DNA of 33,919 bases from assembly GCA_018067145.1 (NCBI GenBank), contig JAGPVD010000018.1:1-33919 (forward strand), read 5' to 3'. Made by a program: the position numbers and the translations under genes. Under the pieces are notes generated by a model that made no database searches, was not told the DNA's origin, and worked only from the letters and a program-made list of their open reading frames with translations. Shown here piece by piece: positions 7,887 through 18,043 of the stretch. The DNA is from Methyloceanibacter sp. (GTDB taxonomy: Bacteria > Pseudomonadota > Alphaproteobacteria > Rhizobiales > Methyloligellaceae). Position 1 is the stretch's first letter. Every line of letters begins with the position of its first letter.

Positions 7887-8966
7887 TCAAGGACTTGCGG
7901 GGCCAGGCTTGCGCTCGTCGATTTCGAGCTCGCCTTCGACCGGTGTCGAAAACAGCAACTCGATCGCCTGATCGTCGACATCTTCGAGGGTTGCTGGCTG
8001 CCAGATGGGTGCGCGTCCTTTGCCAGCGATCTTCGCGTCGATGCCTTCGCGGAAATCATGGGTGCCAACGAGGTGGCTTGCGAGGCGGAATTCTAGCCTC
8101 AAGGCATCCGCGACATTGAGCGACTTACCGCGCTTCATCTGTGCAAAGGCGATCTTGAGCGAGGTCGGTGACTTCTTGCGAAGCTCGGCGGCTGTCTCCT
8201 TTGCCCACGCCTCGTCTTCACCCTCCTCCGCGTCAAGGCGCTCGAGGATGGATTCCACGGAAGGCGCGGAGAAGATCCGATCAATGACAGGCGTTAGGGG
8301 CACGAGCTCGCCGGCTCCAGGGTCGCGATGGAGCCCGTCGAGCAAGCGATCGATGGGATGGTTGTCGGAGAGGGCGTCCTTGATCACGCTGAAATGGGCC
8401 GCCGGAATGTAGTGGGTGACGAGGCCTAAGCGATAAGCGTCAGCCGGACCGATGGAGCGCCCGGTGAGCGCGAGATAGATGCCGGTCCAACCGAGCAGGC
8501 GAGGCATGAAATATGTCGCGCCAATGTCAGGCACGAAGCCGATGCCCACTTGCGGCATGGCGAAGCTATAGCCCTCTCCCGCCACGCGATGGGTGCCGAA
8601 AAGCGTAATGCCGATGCCGCCGCCGAACACGAGGCCATTGATGAGCGGAACGTTGGGCCTGATGAAGTTCTCGAGCACCCAGACATGGCTGTAAGCGGCG
8701 CGATAGAAGTCACGGACCGCCTCTGTGGCCTCTTGTTTGTTCAGCTCGTTTAGAGCCTTGAGGTCGCCGCCGCTGCAGAACACTGTCGGGTGGGTAGATT
8801 CCATCACCACACCGTAGATGTGTGCCGCCGGGGCCCAATCTCGGTAATGTTCGCTCAAGGCCTCGAACATTTCGCCAGAGAGCGCGTTTAGCCTGGCCGG
8901 CCGGTTGAGGGTTACCACCCCAGCACGGTCAGTCTCACCGAAAGTGATGCCAAGTGCTTCGGACAA
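7887..8966 (-). CDS. Crotonase-superfamily protein, 3-hydroxyisobutyryl-CoA hydrolase-like
   Basis: The 359 residues, longer than plain enoyl-CoA hydratases, fit the HIBCH branch, which cleaves 3-hydroxyisobutyryl-CoA in valine breakdown. Family features are FCSGGDLKAL (63-72, oxyanion hole), GGGIGITLFGTHRVAGE (115-131), DFREGIDA and the late P.W.P..L..V segment. The catalytic pair is altered. The usual MPE...FPD segment reads MPQVGIGFVPD, with Q139 where the catalytic glutamate normally sits and the aspartate kept as D147. The enzyme may therefore be slow, altered in specificity, or inactive as a hydrolase. The start is a TTG at 8964-8966 with a G-rich stretch upstream; no ATG fits. It diverges from the extensin-like gene. 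Confidence 0.78.
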   Translation of the reverse strand: MSEALGITFGETDRAGVVTLNRPARLNALSGEMFEALSEHYRDWAPAAHIYGVVMESTHPTVFCSGGDLKALNELNKQEATEAVRDFYRAAYSHVWVLENFIRPNVPLINGLVFGGGIGITLFGTHRVAGEGYSFAMPQVGIGFVPDIGATYFMPRLLGWTGIYLALTGRSIGPADAYRLGLVTHYIPAAHFSVIKDALSDNHPIDRLLDGLHRDPGAGELVPLTPVIDRIFSAPSVESILERLDAEEGEDEAWAKETAAELRKKSPTSLKIAFAQMKRGKSLNVADALRLEFRLASHLVGTHDFREGIDAKIAGKGRAPIWQPATLEDVDDQAIELLFSTPVEGELEIDERKPGPASP

Positions 8967-9093
8967 ACGCGATGAACCCCCACCAATTCCGTCCTAATTC
9001 CACGTTAGAACGGCCCGCGGCAGCTAACACTCAATGGCGCAAACCACAAGCTTCGGCAAACAGGGACTTCGTCTGGTGCCAATTGGACGCGAA

Positions 9094-9993
9094 ATGAAAC
9101 CCACGGCGCATCTTTTGCTCGCCCTGGTGGGCCTCTTCGCGCTGGCTGCTTCGGCGCAGGCGCAGGACTTAGGCGCACCGCTACAAAAGACGGTCACGAC
9201 ACCGACAGAGACAGCGCCAAACCTTCCTGGCGATGCAAAGACTGTGGCTTGGAGCAACTCTGACGTCGCGGAAGCCGTCTCGATGTGCAGGAAACAGCTG
9301 GCCGATGTGACGCTCGACTTTGAAAGGCTGCCGCCCCTCAAAGAGGGTAATTGCGGGACACCAGTTCCGATCCTCATTCGGTCGATCGGAAGCGATCCCG
9401 TGCTCGCCATCGATCCTCCCGCGACCATGACCTGCAAGATGGCCGTGGCTCTGGACACTTGGCTCAAGGAGCAGGTTCAACCTACGGCCACGGAGCTTTT
9501 CGGTACGCAGGTGGTGAAGCTTCGCAACGCCGCGTCCTATAAATGCCGGAACCGCTATGGCGGCGCCAACACCAAAATCAGTCAGCACGCGCTTGCCAAT
9601 GCACTCGATATCTCAGCGTTTGTCCTCGCTTCGGGAGAGCGAGTCACCGTGCTCGATGACTGGCCCCATGTGGCTCCGCCGATGCCCACGCCAAAGCCGA
9701 ACGCTGACGCCGAGACGCGTGACGCGGAAATGCCCGAGGCCGCCATCGCGGCGACCAAGATCATGGCCGTCCCTGCGCTACCGCCGGCACCCCCTCCCAT
9801 GGCCGAGCCGCCTGGCGATCAGCCTCTCGGCGAACAACCCAGAGGCCAACCGAAGTCGGCCTTCGTCAAAAAGATGCACCTAGAGGCCTGCAAGATGTTC
9901 GGCACGGTGCTCGGTCCAGAGGCCAATGACGCGCACAAGGACCATTTTCACCTCGACATGAAACCGCGCCGGGCCGCCAATTTTTGTGAGTAG
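9094..9993 (+). CDS. Exported extensin-like C-terminal domain protein (peptidase MD fold)
   Basis: The 299-residue protein begins with a clear signal peptide (MKPTAHLLLALVGLFALAAS...AQAQ). The Extensin-like_C domain follows: SQHALANALDIS (H165 and D172 from this start) and, near the end, KDHFHLDMKPRR (H284, H286). This spacing resembles the zinc-binding H...D...H set of LAS/D-Ala-D-Ala peptidases, the clan to which the family belongs, so a cell-wall hydrolase is possible but unproved. A Pro-rich insert of about 55 residues (roughly 190-250) splits the two metal motifs. The ATG at 9094 is chosen because it gives the signal peptide and has GGA upstream; an ATG at 9034 would bury it. Confidence 0.8.
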   Translation: MKPTAHLLLALVGLFALAASAQAQDLGAPLQKTVTTPTETAPNLPGDAKTVAWSNSDVAEAVSMCRKQLADVTLDFERLPPLKEGNCGTPVPILIRSIGSDPVLAIDPPATMTCKMAVALDTWLKEQVQPTATELFGTQVVKLRNAASYKCRNRYGGANTKISQHALANALDISAFVLASGERVTVLDDWPHVAPPMPTPKPNADAETRDAEMPEAAIAATKIMAVPALPPAPPPMAEPPGDQPLGEQPRGQPKSAFVKKMHLEACKMFGTVLGPEANDAHKDHFHLDMKPRRAANFCE

Positions 9994-10053
9994 CCGCTCT
10001 TAAGCAGCAAACCATGTTTCCCCTGGAGGTTCTGGTCGCTTGGTTCCGTGGGT

Positions 10054-10073
10054 GCTAGCGTCACGCTAGCTTT
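10054..10073 (+). terminator. Hairpin GCTAGCG-TCA-CGCTAGC, possible weak terminator
   Basis: A perfect seven-base stem with a three-base loop lies between the extensin-like gene and hemB, followed by only three T residues. It could end the upstream transcript weakly or act as an operator for hemB, whose GTG start lies 24 bases beyond. The short T-run argues against an efficient terminator. Confidence 0.35.
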
Positions 10074-10078
10074 AGTAG

Positions 10079-11182
<1,104 letters not shown>

Positions 11183-11200
11183 GTTCCATTCCACACGCGT

Positions 11201-11824
11201 CTAGTCGGTGACCTTCATATTGGTGAAGAGCACGGTAGCGTCTTTTATCTTGTCAAAATTGTCGCCGGACAGCCCAAACCGCCAGCCGCCGGATGGCGAC
11301 TGCCCGCGCAGCGCCCGCACATTGGTCCCGTTGATATAGAACACCACGGAATTGCCTTTGGCGTCGACGCGAAGCGTGTTCGATGCGCCCGGCGTTGTGT
11401 TGATGGCGGGCGTCGGGATGTTGGCGGCGATGGTGCCGAACCATGCCCCGTCCTGTTTGCGAGAGATCCAGAAGCGGCCATTGTTGAGAATGCCGAACTG
11501 GTAATAGGTCCGGTTATTCTCTCCCCAGAAAAGGAGTGCCGCACCGAGCATCGGCTGGTCGCCAGATTCGGGCCAGACAGCCTCAGCGCAGATATCGGCG
11601 TCCTTGACCGTAAAGGTGACATTGAGATTCGATTGTAGATCGTCAGGGGGTAGCTTGAAGACAAAGGCGCCATCGCGCACTTCGATGGTCTCTTTGATCG
11701 ACCAACCGCCAGCGTCGTCTTCGAATTTATCCTCGAAGATGATGTTGCTGCCGTCGCAGGCCAGGGCCTGACCACCGCTGATGCATAGCCCCACGATTGC
11801 GAGCCCCAAGATCGTTTTGCGCAT
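11201..11824 (-). CDS. Exported protein of unknown function, concanavalin/LamG-like beta-sandwich
   Basis: A 207-residue protein with a signal peptide (about 1-22, ending ALA before CDGSNII). The rest looks like a beta-sandwich: FEDKFEDDAGGWS near the start, alternating hydrophobic strands, FWGENNRTYYQFGI (99-112), SNTLRVDAKGNSVVFYINGT, and a closing GGWRFGLSGDNFDK. This pattern resembles the concanavalin A-like/DUF1080 group, often carbohydrate-binding. No catalytic residues can be named. The ATG has a GGGGAG site upstream. It converges on hemB (18 bases between stops) and diverges from the RDD gene. The fold assignment is a guess from pattern alone. Confidence 0.7.
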   Translation of the reverse strand: MRKTILGLAIVGLCISGGQALACDGSNIIFEDKFEDDAGGWSIKETIEVRDGAFVFKLPPDDLQSNLNVTFTVKDADICAEAVWPESGDQPMLGAALLFWGENNRTYYQFGILNNGRFWISRKQDGAWFGTIAANIPTPAINTTPGASNTLRVDAKGNSVVFYINGTNVRALRGQSPSGGWRFGLSGDNFDKIKDATVLFTNMKVTD

Positions 11825-11995
11825 GCCGGCTCCCCATAAGCACTCGTCGTGTCCCGCAAGACTGCTTACCGTGTCGCTTCAAACTCGACAACAGGTGCGC
11901 CGGTTCCCTTTGCCGGTTGGATGCCGCGCGCTTGTGTGAAGATGAAGAACTCACCATGTTTAAGCCTAGGCCATCGTCCCCGACTCGGAGAGATC

Positions 11996-12484
11996 ATGAA
12001 CGAACATCAGCTTCATTCAACCCAGACGAGCAACGGCATTCAGCGGCACGTCTTTAGTCCCGTGACTGAGTCGCAGCTATTCGACGCGGTCATCCGCAAA
12101 CGCTGTGTCGCCTTCATCATCGACGCGATCATCATCACGGTCCTATGGGCCATAGCCGTTGTCGTCGTGGCGGTGTTCGGGGTCATCACCTTGGGTCTCG
12201 GCTGGCTGCTGTTCGGGCTGGTGTTTCCGGCCGTCGGACTTGGCTACAACGCCTTCACCATCGGTGGGCCGAATGCATCCACCATCGGCCAGCGCATGAT
12301 GGGGCTAACCGTGCCCATGTGGTTCGGCGGCAAAGTAACGCCGCTGGTCGCCGCGTTCCATGCGCTGCTGTTCTGGTTCACGCTGGTGATCTTTTTCCCG
12401 CTCCTGCTTTGGGCCTTTTTCGACCCGCGCAAGCGTTGCCTTCACGATATTCTCGCAGGCGTCGTGGTCATCAACCGGGTCTAG
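11996..12484 (+). CDS. RDD-family membrane protein
   Basis: A 162-residue inner-membrane protein. After about 30 polar residues it has the RDD signature region IRKRCVAFIIDAIII, with the conserved Arg and Asp in the first helix. Hydrophobic segments lie near 40-62, 66-86 and 115-140. It ends FFDPRKRCLHDILAGVVVINR, the usual RDD ending. The family's molecular function is largely unknown; some members affect ion or osmotic tolerance. The ATG at 11996 has a GGAG site seven bases upstream; the frame extends further upstream without plausible homology. It diverges from the exported beta-sandwich gene across about 170 bases. Confidence 0.82.
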   Translation: MNEHQLHSTQTSNGIQRHVFSPVTESQLFDAVIRKRCVAFIIDAIIITVLWAIAVVVVAVFGVITLGLGWLLFGLVFPAVGLGYNAFTIGGPNASTIGQRMMGLTVPMWFGGKVTPLVAAFHALLFWFTLVIFFPLLLWAFFDPRKRCLHDILAGVVVINRV

Positions 12485-12601
12485 CTTCGATCCATCCCTA
12501 AACATAGCGATATTGTGAGCAGCCAAGCGGATTGCGTGCCCGGCCTTCGATCAACTAAGCTTGTCGTGATTTGGCTTGGATTCGGTTCTGATCGGTGACC
12601 C

Positions 12602-13330
12602 GTGACGGAGCACAAGAGTAACTTTCCCGAGTTCTACATTACCTCGCCGCAGCCCTGCCCATATCTGCCGGGGCGGCTTGAGCGAAAGCTGTTCACCCAT
12701 CTCACCCGCGATAAGCCGGGCTTCCTTGTCGACAATCTGCTGAAGGGCGGCTTCCGGCGCAGCCAGAACATCGCCTATATGCCCTACTGCGATGCTTGCT
12801 CGGCTTGTGTGCCCGTGCGCATCTTGGTGGATGAATTTGTGCCGAAACGGTCTCTTAAACGCAACGCGCGCGACAATCTCGATCTCGTCGCCACTCGCGT
12901 GCCGGCGGCGCCGAGCTCCGAGCAATACGCGCTGTTCCGCGACTATATCGAGGCACGGCACGCCGATGGCGGCATGGCCGAGATGTCGGTGCTCGACTAT
13001 TCGTTGATGGTCGAAGACAGTGTGGTGGAAACCTTCGTCACCGAATATCGCAGGAAGCCAGACGAGAACGGCGAGACCCCGCTCCTTGGCGTTTCGCTAT
13101 GCGATCGCCTCAGCGACGGCATCTCGATGGTCTACAGCTTCTACGATCCCGACGTGTCGGCGCGCAGCCTTGGCACCTACATGATTCTCGATCACGTGAA
13201 CTATGCGCGTGAGCAGGGCTATGCCTTCGTCTATCTTGGCTATTGGATCGAGGGCTCGCCCAAGATGCGCTACAAGGACCGCTTTCAGCCGCAGGAGCGG
13301 CTAACGTCCAAGGGCTGGGTCCGCAGCTAG
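12602..13330 (+). CDS. bpt: Aspartate/glutamate leucyltransferase (Bpt, N-end-rule)
   Basis: Bpt transfers leucine from Leu-tRNA to proteins with N-terminal Asp or Glu, creating a degradation signal for ClpS/ClpAP. The 242-residue protein has the ATE-type N-terminal half with [15 protein letters not shown] (18-33) and the cysteine cluster [12 protein letters not shown] (C63, C66, C69). The C-terminal acetyltransferase-like half contains [21 protein letters not shown] and [14 protein letters not shown]. The GTG at 12602 is the best start; no ATG is available near the conserved N-terminus. Its TAG stop shares a CTAG with the opposite-strand parC stop. Confidence 0.93.
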   Translation: MTEHKSNFPEFYITSPQPCPYLPGRLERKLFTHLTRDKPGFLVDNLLKGGFRRSQNIAYMPYCDACSACVPVRILVDEFVPKRSLKRNARDNLDLVATRVPAAPSSEQYALFRDYIEARHADGGMAEMSVLDYSLMVEDSVVETFVTEYRRKPDENGETPLLGVSLCDRLSDGISMVYSFYDPDVSARSLGTYMILDHVNYAREQGYAFVYLGYWIEGSPKMRYKDRFQPQERLTSKGWVRS

Positions 13331-15588
13331 CCTTTCAATTTGGACGAACTGAACAACCCTGACTTCGGGAAGCCCCTGGGTGGCAGCCGCCCGGCCTGGG
13401 CGCGGCCGCCCCACCAATCGCGAAGGTCGGCGGATGAAAGCGTGAAGGTCCGCTCCGCCGCATCAATGTAGTTGAGACCTTCTTTCTTTGTGAATGTCTT
13501 GGCGTCGGCCAGGCCACCGTCCTTGTAGCGTTGCAGCCGGACGCCCTTGCCGCGTGGCATCTCCGGCAAGTCCTTTAACGGGAACAGCAGTAGCTTGCGG
13601 TTCTCACCAATCACCGCAACGCTATCGCCATCGGCGGGCACACACACCGCCGCCTCGTCGTCACCGCGCACATTCAAGATTTGCTTGCCCTTGCGAGTCA
13701 TGGCCACCACATCGTCTTCGGTGACGATGAAGCCGTGGCCGCTTGTGCCGGCGATCAGAAGTTTGCGGCCCGGCTGATGGACGAACAGCTCGACGCTGTC
13801 ACCGGCATCCTCGATATCCACCATGAGGCGGAACGGCTCTCCATGCCCCCTGCCTCCGGGCAGTTTGTCGGCGGGCAGCGAATAGAAGCGGCCATTGGTG
13901 GCGAAGAGTAGCAGCGTGTCTGTGGTCTGGGCGCGCACGAAACGCTTCAGCCGGTCGCCTTCCTTAAAAGTCAGGCTCTCCGGCTTGGTGTTGTGGCCAC
14001 GGACCGCCCGGATCCAGCCTTTATCGGACAGGACGATAGTGACCGGCTCTTTCTCGATCATCGCCTCGGCAAGTTCGATCTCGACGCCCTCGGGAGCGTC
14101 ATCGAAAGTGGTGCGCCTCTTGCCAAGCTCGGTCTTGTCGCCGAACTCCTTCTTCAGTTCCTTGATCTCTTCGGCAATGCGCTTCCACTGCTTGTCCTTG
14201 GAGGCGAGCAGCGATTTCACCTCTTTGCGCTCCGTCGTCAGGTTCGTGTGCTCGCGCCGAAGCTCCATCTCCTCAAGCTTGCGCAACGCACGCAGGCGCA
14301 TATTGAGGATGGCCTCGGCCTGCACCTCTGTGAGTTTGAAGGCGCGGATCAAGGCCGGCTTCGGCTCATCCTTCTCGCGGATGATCTTGATGACCTTGTC
14401 GAGATTCAAATAGACGATCAGATAGCCGGCAAGCACTTCCAGCCGGTGGTCGATCTTAGCCAGGCGGAATTTGGAGCGGCGGACAAGCACCACCAAGCGA
14501 TGGTCGAGCCATTCCAACAGCACCTGGCGCAAACTCAGCACATTAGGGATCTGGCCTTGGCTCAACACATTCATGTTGAGTGAGACGCGGGTCTCAAGCT
14601 CGGTCAGCTTGAACATCTGCTCCATGAGCAACATCGGATCGACCGTGCGGCTCTTGGGTTCCAGAATGAGACGCACGTCTTCCGCCGATTCATCGCGAAC
14701 GTCGGCGAGTAGCGGCAGCTTCTTCTGAAGCAGCAGCTCGGCGATGCGTGCGACAAGCCGCGCTTTCGGCACCTGATAGGGAATCTCGGTGATGACGATC
14801 TGGTAGCCGCCGCGGCTGGTGTCCTCTTGCTCCCAATAGGCGCGCAAGCGGAAACCACCGCGCCCGGTCTTGTAAGCTTGGACGATTTCTTCGCGCGTTT
14901 CGACAATCACCCCGCCCGTGGGCAGGTCCGGACCTGGCACGAGGTCGACAAGCTTGTCGGCGGTAGCCTTGGGAAACTTGATGAGATGAAGCGCGGCGTC
15001 GCACAGCTCGCCCACATTATGGGGCGGGATGCTGGTGGCCATGCCGACGGCAATACCGGAAGAGCCATTCGCCAGAAGATTGGGAAAGTTCGCGGGCAGC
15101 ACCGAGGGCTCCTGCTCGCGGCCATCGTAGTTGGGGCGGAAGTCGACGGTGTCCTCGTCGATGCCCTCCAGTAAATGCGCGGCCACCGCAGTTAGACGCG
15201 CCTCGGTGTAGCGGTCGGCAGCGGGGTTATCGCCATCGATATTGCCGAAATTCCCCTGACCATCGATGAGCGGGTAGCGGACGGAGAAATCCTGGGCGAG
15301 GCGCGCGAGCGCATCATAGATCGCCTGGTTCCCATGGGGATGGAAGTTGCCCATGGTGTCACCAACGATCTTGGCGCATTTGCGGAACTCACCCTGAGGC
15401 CCGAGCCGGAGCTGCTGCATGGCGTAGAGCACGCGCCTATGCACCGGCTTCAGACCATCGCGCACGTCGGGCAGCGCCCGGTGCATGATGGTGGACAGCG
15501 CATAAGCGAGGTAACGCTCCTCGAGCGCGTCTCGGAGATTGACCGGTTCAATCGGGCCCGAATCAGGGGGCGAAACTCTCTTTCCCAT
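13327..15588 (-). CDS. parC: DNA topoisomerase IV subunit A
   Basis: ParC is the DNA-cleaving subunit of topoisomerase IV, which decatenates daughter chromosomes with ParE. The 753-residue protein has the breakage-reunion domain (about 25-470) with the catalytic tyrosine Y127 in [10 protein letters not shown]. The C-terminal part (about 500-745) carries beta-pinwheel strands, as expected for ParC rather than GyrA, and lacks a clear GyrA box. The quinolone-determining segment reads [11 protein letters not shown] (83-93), with Asn and Gln where Asp and Ser are common. It follows recO after 31 bases and ends the long leftward gene run. Its stop codon overlaps that of bpt on the other strand. Confidence 0.95.
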   Translation of the reverse strand: MGKRVSPPDSGPIEPVNLRDALEERYLAYALSTIMHRALPDVRDGLKPVHRRVLYAMQQLRLGPQGEFRKCAKIVGDTMGNFHPHGNQAIYDALARLAQDFSVRYPLIDGQGNFGNIDGDNPAADRYTEARLTAVAAHLLEGIDEDTVDFRPNYDGREQEPSVLPANFPNLLANGSSGIAVGMATSIPPHNVGELCDAALHLIKFPKATADKLVDLVPGPDLPTGGVIVETREEIVQAYKTGRGGFRLRAYWEQEDTSRGGYQIVITEIPYQVPKARLVARIAELLLQKKLPLLADVRDESAEDVRLILEPKSRTVDPMLLMEQMFKLTELETRVSLNMNVLSQGQIPNVLSLRQVLLEWLDHRLVVLVRRSKFRLAKIDHRLEVLAGYLIVYLNLDKVIKIIREKDEPKPALIRAFKLTEVQAEAILNMRLRALRKLEEMELRREHTNLTTERKEVKSLLASKDKQWKRIAEEIKELKKEFGDKTELGKRRTTFDDAPEGVEIELAEAMIEKEPVTIVLSDKGWIRAVRGHNTKPESLTFKEGDRLKRFVRAQTTDTLLLFATNGRFYSLPADKLPGGRGHGEPFRLMVDIEDAGDSVELFVHQPGRKLLIAGTSGHGFIVTEDDVVAMTRKGKQILNVRGDDEAAVCVPADGDSVAVIGENRKLLLFPLKDLPEMPRGKGVRLQRYKDGGLADAKTFTKKEGLNYIDAAERTFTLSSADLRDWWGGRAQAGRLPPRGFPKSGLFSSSKLKG

Positions 15589-15619
15589 ATTCCGCGCTTA
15601 ACGCATCGCCGAGCCCGGC

Positions 15620-16351
15620 TCAAGCGGCGCGCGGATTCCTGACCAAAAGGTCAAGAAGGCGGCCGCGGGCCGCCGGCATTTTGAGGCCGTGAGGCGCCAG
15701 CACGTCACGCTCAAGGAAGTACCCGGTCAGGGCAAACCCGGCGGCGATATCGGCCTCACTTAAGGGCGCGGTCGCATCCAGCAGGAAGCCAGGCAGCGCC
15801 AGCATCTTGTCGGCATAGGGTTCCCCCGCCTCCCTCGACACGGCTCGGCTTGAGCGCGGCGACACATAGGCCAAGTCCTGGCTCGTGCCCGTGGCGGCGC
15901 ATTCGGAGAGGTCGAGGCCGAAGCCGAGCTCCTGCAGCATCTGGACCTCCCAATGGACCAGAAGCGCGGGCCAGATTTCAGGTTCCTCGAACGAACGCAC
16001 CACATGTAGCGTCGATGCAAAGAGTTCTGGGTGCGGATCACGCTCAGGCAGAAGTTTGAGAAGGCCGGCCATGGAACCAATGGCGGACAGCGCGCCTGCG
16101 TCATCGAAGACGCGAGCGCCATGCGCCTCCATCATCTCCACATTGTAGCCGCCGAGATGTTCAGGGAGCCGGGCCCGCCAGGTCACACGGATGAGATTTC
16201 CGGGTTGAAGAATGGGACGAATACGGCGGGAGCGCCCGCCTCGCACGAGGCCGAGATGGCGGCCATGTTCGAGCGTTAGCAATTCGGCTACCGCGCTCGT
16301 TTCCCCGAGCGGCTTTGCCGATAAGAAGATGCCTTCGTCGCTCCAGTCCAT
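15620..16351 (-). CDS. recO: DNA repair protein RecO
   Basis: RecO works with RecF and RecR to load RecA on single-stranded DNA at gaps. The 243-residue protein opens with an OB-fold (about 1-80; WSDEGIFLSAKPLGETSAVAELLT and RGGRSRRIRPILQPGN). A helical domain follows with HWEVQMLQELGFGLDLSEC (about 132-150), a recognisable RecO signature. The zinc cysteines of some RecO proteins are mostly absent; I see only the single conserved one in SECAATG. The ATG lies 14 bases downstream of era, in the standard rnc-era-recO order. Confidence 0.92.
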   Translation of the reverse strand: MDWSDEGIFLSAKPLGETSAVAELLTLEHGRHLGLVRGGRSRRIRPILQPGNLIRVTWRARLPEHLGGYNVEMMEAHGARVFDDAGALSAIGSMAGLLKLLPERDPHPELFASTLHVVRSFEEPEIWPALLVHWEVQMLQELGFGLDLSECAATGTSQDLAYVSPRSSRAVSREAGEPYADKMLALPGFLLDATAPLSEADIAAGFALTGYFLERDVLAPHGLKMPAARGRLLDLLVRNPRAA

Positions 16352-16365
16352 GGACTAAGCTTGGC

Positions 16366-17301
16366 CTATCCCTTGGGATAGTCCAGGCCCATCTCGCGGA
16401 ACCGCTCCGGGTCTTCACCCCAGCGCTCGCGCACCTTGACGAACAAGAAGAGATGCACGGGCACACCGACAATCTCGGCAATATCCGCGCGCGACGCGGC
16501 GCCGATCTCCTTGATCATAGAGCCCTTGGCGCCGAGCACGATGCGGCGTTGGCTCTCGCGCTCCACATAGATCGTCTGCTCGATGCGAATGCTGCCGTTC
16601 TTCAGTTCTTTCCAGACGATGGTCTCGACTGTGAGTGCGTAAGGCAGCTCTTCGTGGAGACGCAGGAATAGCTTCTCGCGGGTGATCTCCGCGGCGGTCT
16701 GGCGAAGTGAGGCGTCCGAGAGCTGATCCTCGGGGAAGAGCCAAGGACCCGGCGGCACAGCAGCGGCAAGAAAGGCTTTCAGGTCCGGAATGCCGTCGCC
16801 GGTGAGTGCCGAAATCATGAAGACCTGGTCAAAGACCCCGAGTTCGGAAAGTTCGTGGGTGAGGCGCAAAAGGTCCGGTTTCGCCACGAGGTCGATCTTG
16901 TTGAGGATGGCGATGGTGGGCCGTTTGATCCTCGGAAGACGTTCAATGAGAGGGCTCACCTTGGCATCGAGCCCGCGTTTTGCATCGATCACCAGCGCCA
17001 CGATGTCGGCATCGCCCGCGCGATCCCAGGCGGCTTGCGACATGGCACGGTCGAGCCTGCGTTTCGGCTGAAAGATGCCGGGCGTATCCACGAGAATGAT
17101 TTGAGCGTCATCCACCAGAGCCAGTCCACGCACGGGCCCACGCGTGGTCTGCGCCTTGTGGGTGACGATGGATACCTTGGCGCCGACCAGCGCGTTGGTC
17201 AGGGTCGACTTGCCGCTATTCGGTGCGCCAATCAGAGCCACGAAGCCGCAACGCCTCGCCTCCTCCGGCACGGTCTTTTTTTCGGACTCGGTCTCAGTCA
17301 T
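16366..17301 (-). CDS. era: GTPase Era
   Basis: Era is an essential GTPase that binds the 3' end of 16S rRNA during 30S subunit maturation. The 311-residue protein shows G1 GAPNSGKS (25-32), a G2-type threonine region (QTTRGPVRG), G3 DTPG (72-75), G4 NKID (134-137) and a C-terminal KH domain (about 225-300, GSMIKEIG). The ATG at 17299-17301 overlaps the rnc stop by eight bases. A GTG at 17322 would extend the protein by seven residues and is the alternative start. Overlap with rnc implies coupled translation. Confidence 0.95.
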   Translation of the reverse strand: MTETESEKKTVPEEARRCGFVALIGAPNSGKSTLTNALVGAKVSIVTHKAQTTRGPVRGLALVDDAQIILVDTPGIFQPKRRLDRAMSQAAWDRAGDADIVALVIDAKRGLDAKVSPLIERLPRIKRPTIAILNKIDLVAKPDLLRLTHELSELGVFDQVFMISALTGDGIPDLKAFLAAAVPPGPWLFPEDQLSDASLRQTAAEITREKLFLRLHEELPYALTVETIVWKELKNGSIRIEQTIYVERESQRRIVLGAKGSMIKEIGAASRADIAEIVGVPVHLFLFVKVRERWGEDPERFREMGLDYPKG

Positions 17302-18043
17302 CGGCAATCGGTCTCCAGACACCTTCGCGTATCAACATTGCGAGCGCCGCCGCCTGTTCGGCTTGCCGCTTATTATCCCCTTCCCCGTGTTCAGGGGCAA
17401 AACCCACGACGCGCACCTCTGTCGTAAAGCGCGGCGCATGATCGGGGCCCTCTCGCGCTGTCTCACGATATTGCGGCAATGGCCGGCCTTCGCCTTGGGC
17501 CCATTCCTGTAATGCCGATTTTGCGTCCGGCGCGGCAATCTCCAGATTGCCGAAATGGGGCTCCCAGTCGCGGTTCACGACGACACGGGCCACGTCATAT
17601 CCGGCATCGGAGAAGATCGCACCGAGAATGGCTTCGCAGCTGTCGGCCAGAATGGTCTTCTTGCCGCGCCCCCCGGAGGCGGCTTCGCCGACACTCATGT
17701 GAATGAAAGCGCCAAGCGACCAGCTTTGCGCGACCTCGGCGCAGGTCTCTGCGCGGACCAGGTGATTGAACCAGCGGGCCAGCTCGCCTTCACTCGCTTT
17801 TGGGAAGCGGCTGAGGAGCAATTCGGCCATGGCAAGACCAAGTACGCGGTCGCCTAGAAATTCGAGCCGCTCATTGTCTTCGTTGGGCTTGCTTCCGGGG
17901 CGTGCACTCGCATGAGTCAGGGCCAGCTTGAGAAGTTTGGGGTCGGAAAACTCATGTCCGAGCCGGGACGAAAGCGGGCCGAGATCCTTGGTGCTGCGTT
18001 TGGCCAACGCGCTCAGCGAACCGCTGTAAAGATGCGGTCCCAA
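17294..18043 (-). CDS. rnc: Ribonuclease III
   Basis: RNase III cuts double-stranded RNA, including rRNA precursors. In this 249-residue reading the signature NERLEFLGDRVLGL gives E61 and D65. D134 and E137 (ADSCEAILGAIFSDAG) complete the metal site. A double-stranded-RNA-binding domain follows (about 170-243, ALQEWAQGEGRPLP and KRQAEQAAALAML). No ATG is available upstream of the conserved core. The TTG at 18041-18043 has a GGAAG site four bases upstream and overlaps lepB by 31 bases; a later TTG at 18007 gives a more usual length but has no visible ribosome-binding site. The 3' end overlaps era. Confidence 0.92.
   Translation of the reverse strand: MGPHLYSGSLSALAKRSTKDLGPLSSRLGHEFSDPKLLKLALTHASARPGSKPNEDNERLEFLGDRVLGLAMAELLLSRFPKASEGELARWFNHLVRAETCAEVAQSWSLGAFIHMSVGEAASGGRGKKTILADSCEAILGAIFSDAGYDVARVVVNRDWEPHFGNLEIAAPDAKSALQEWAQGEGRPLPQYRETAREGPDHAPRFTTEVRVVGFAPEHGEGDNKRQAEQAAALAMLIREGVWRPIADD

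Noticed and set aside
7787-8068. Minus-strand open frame between ldtR and the crotonase gene
   Set aside because: It largely overlaps the crotonase coding region in another frame and shows Ser/Arg-rich shadow composition.
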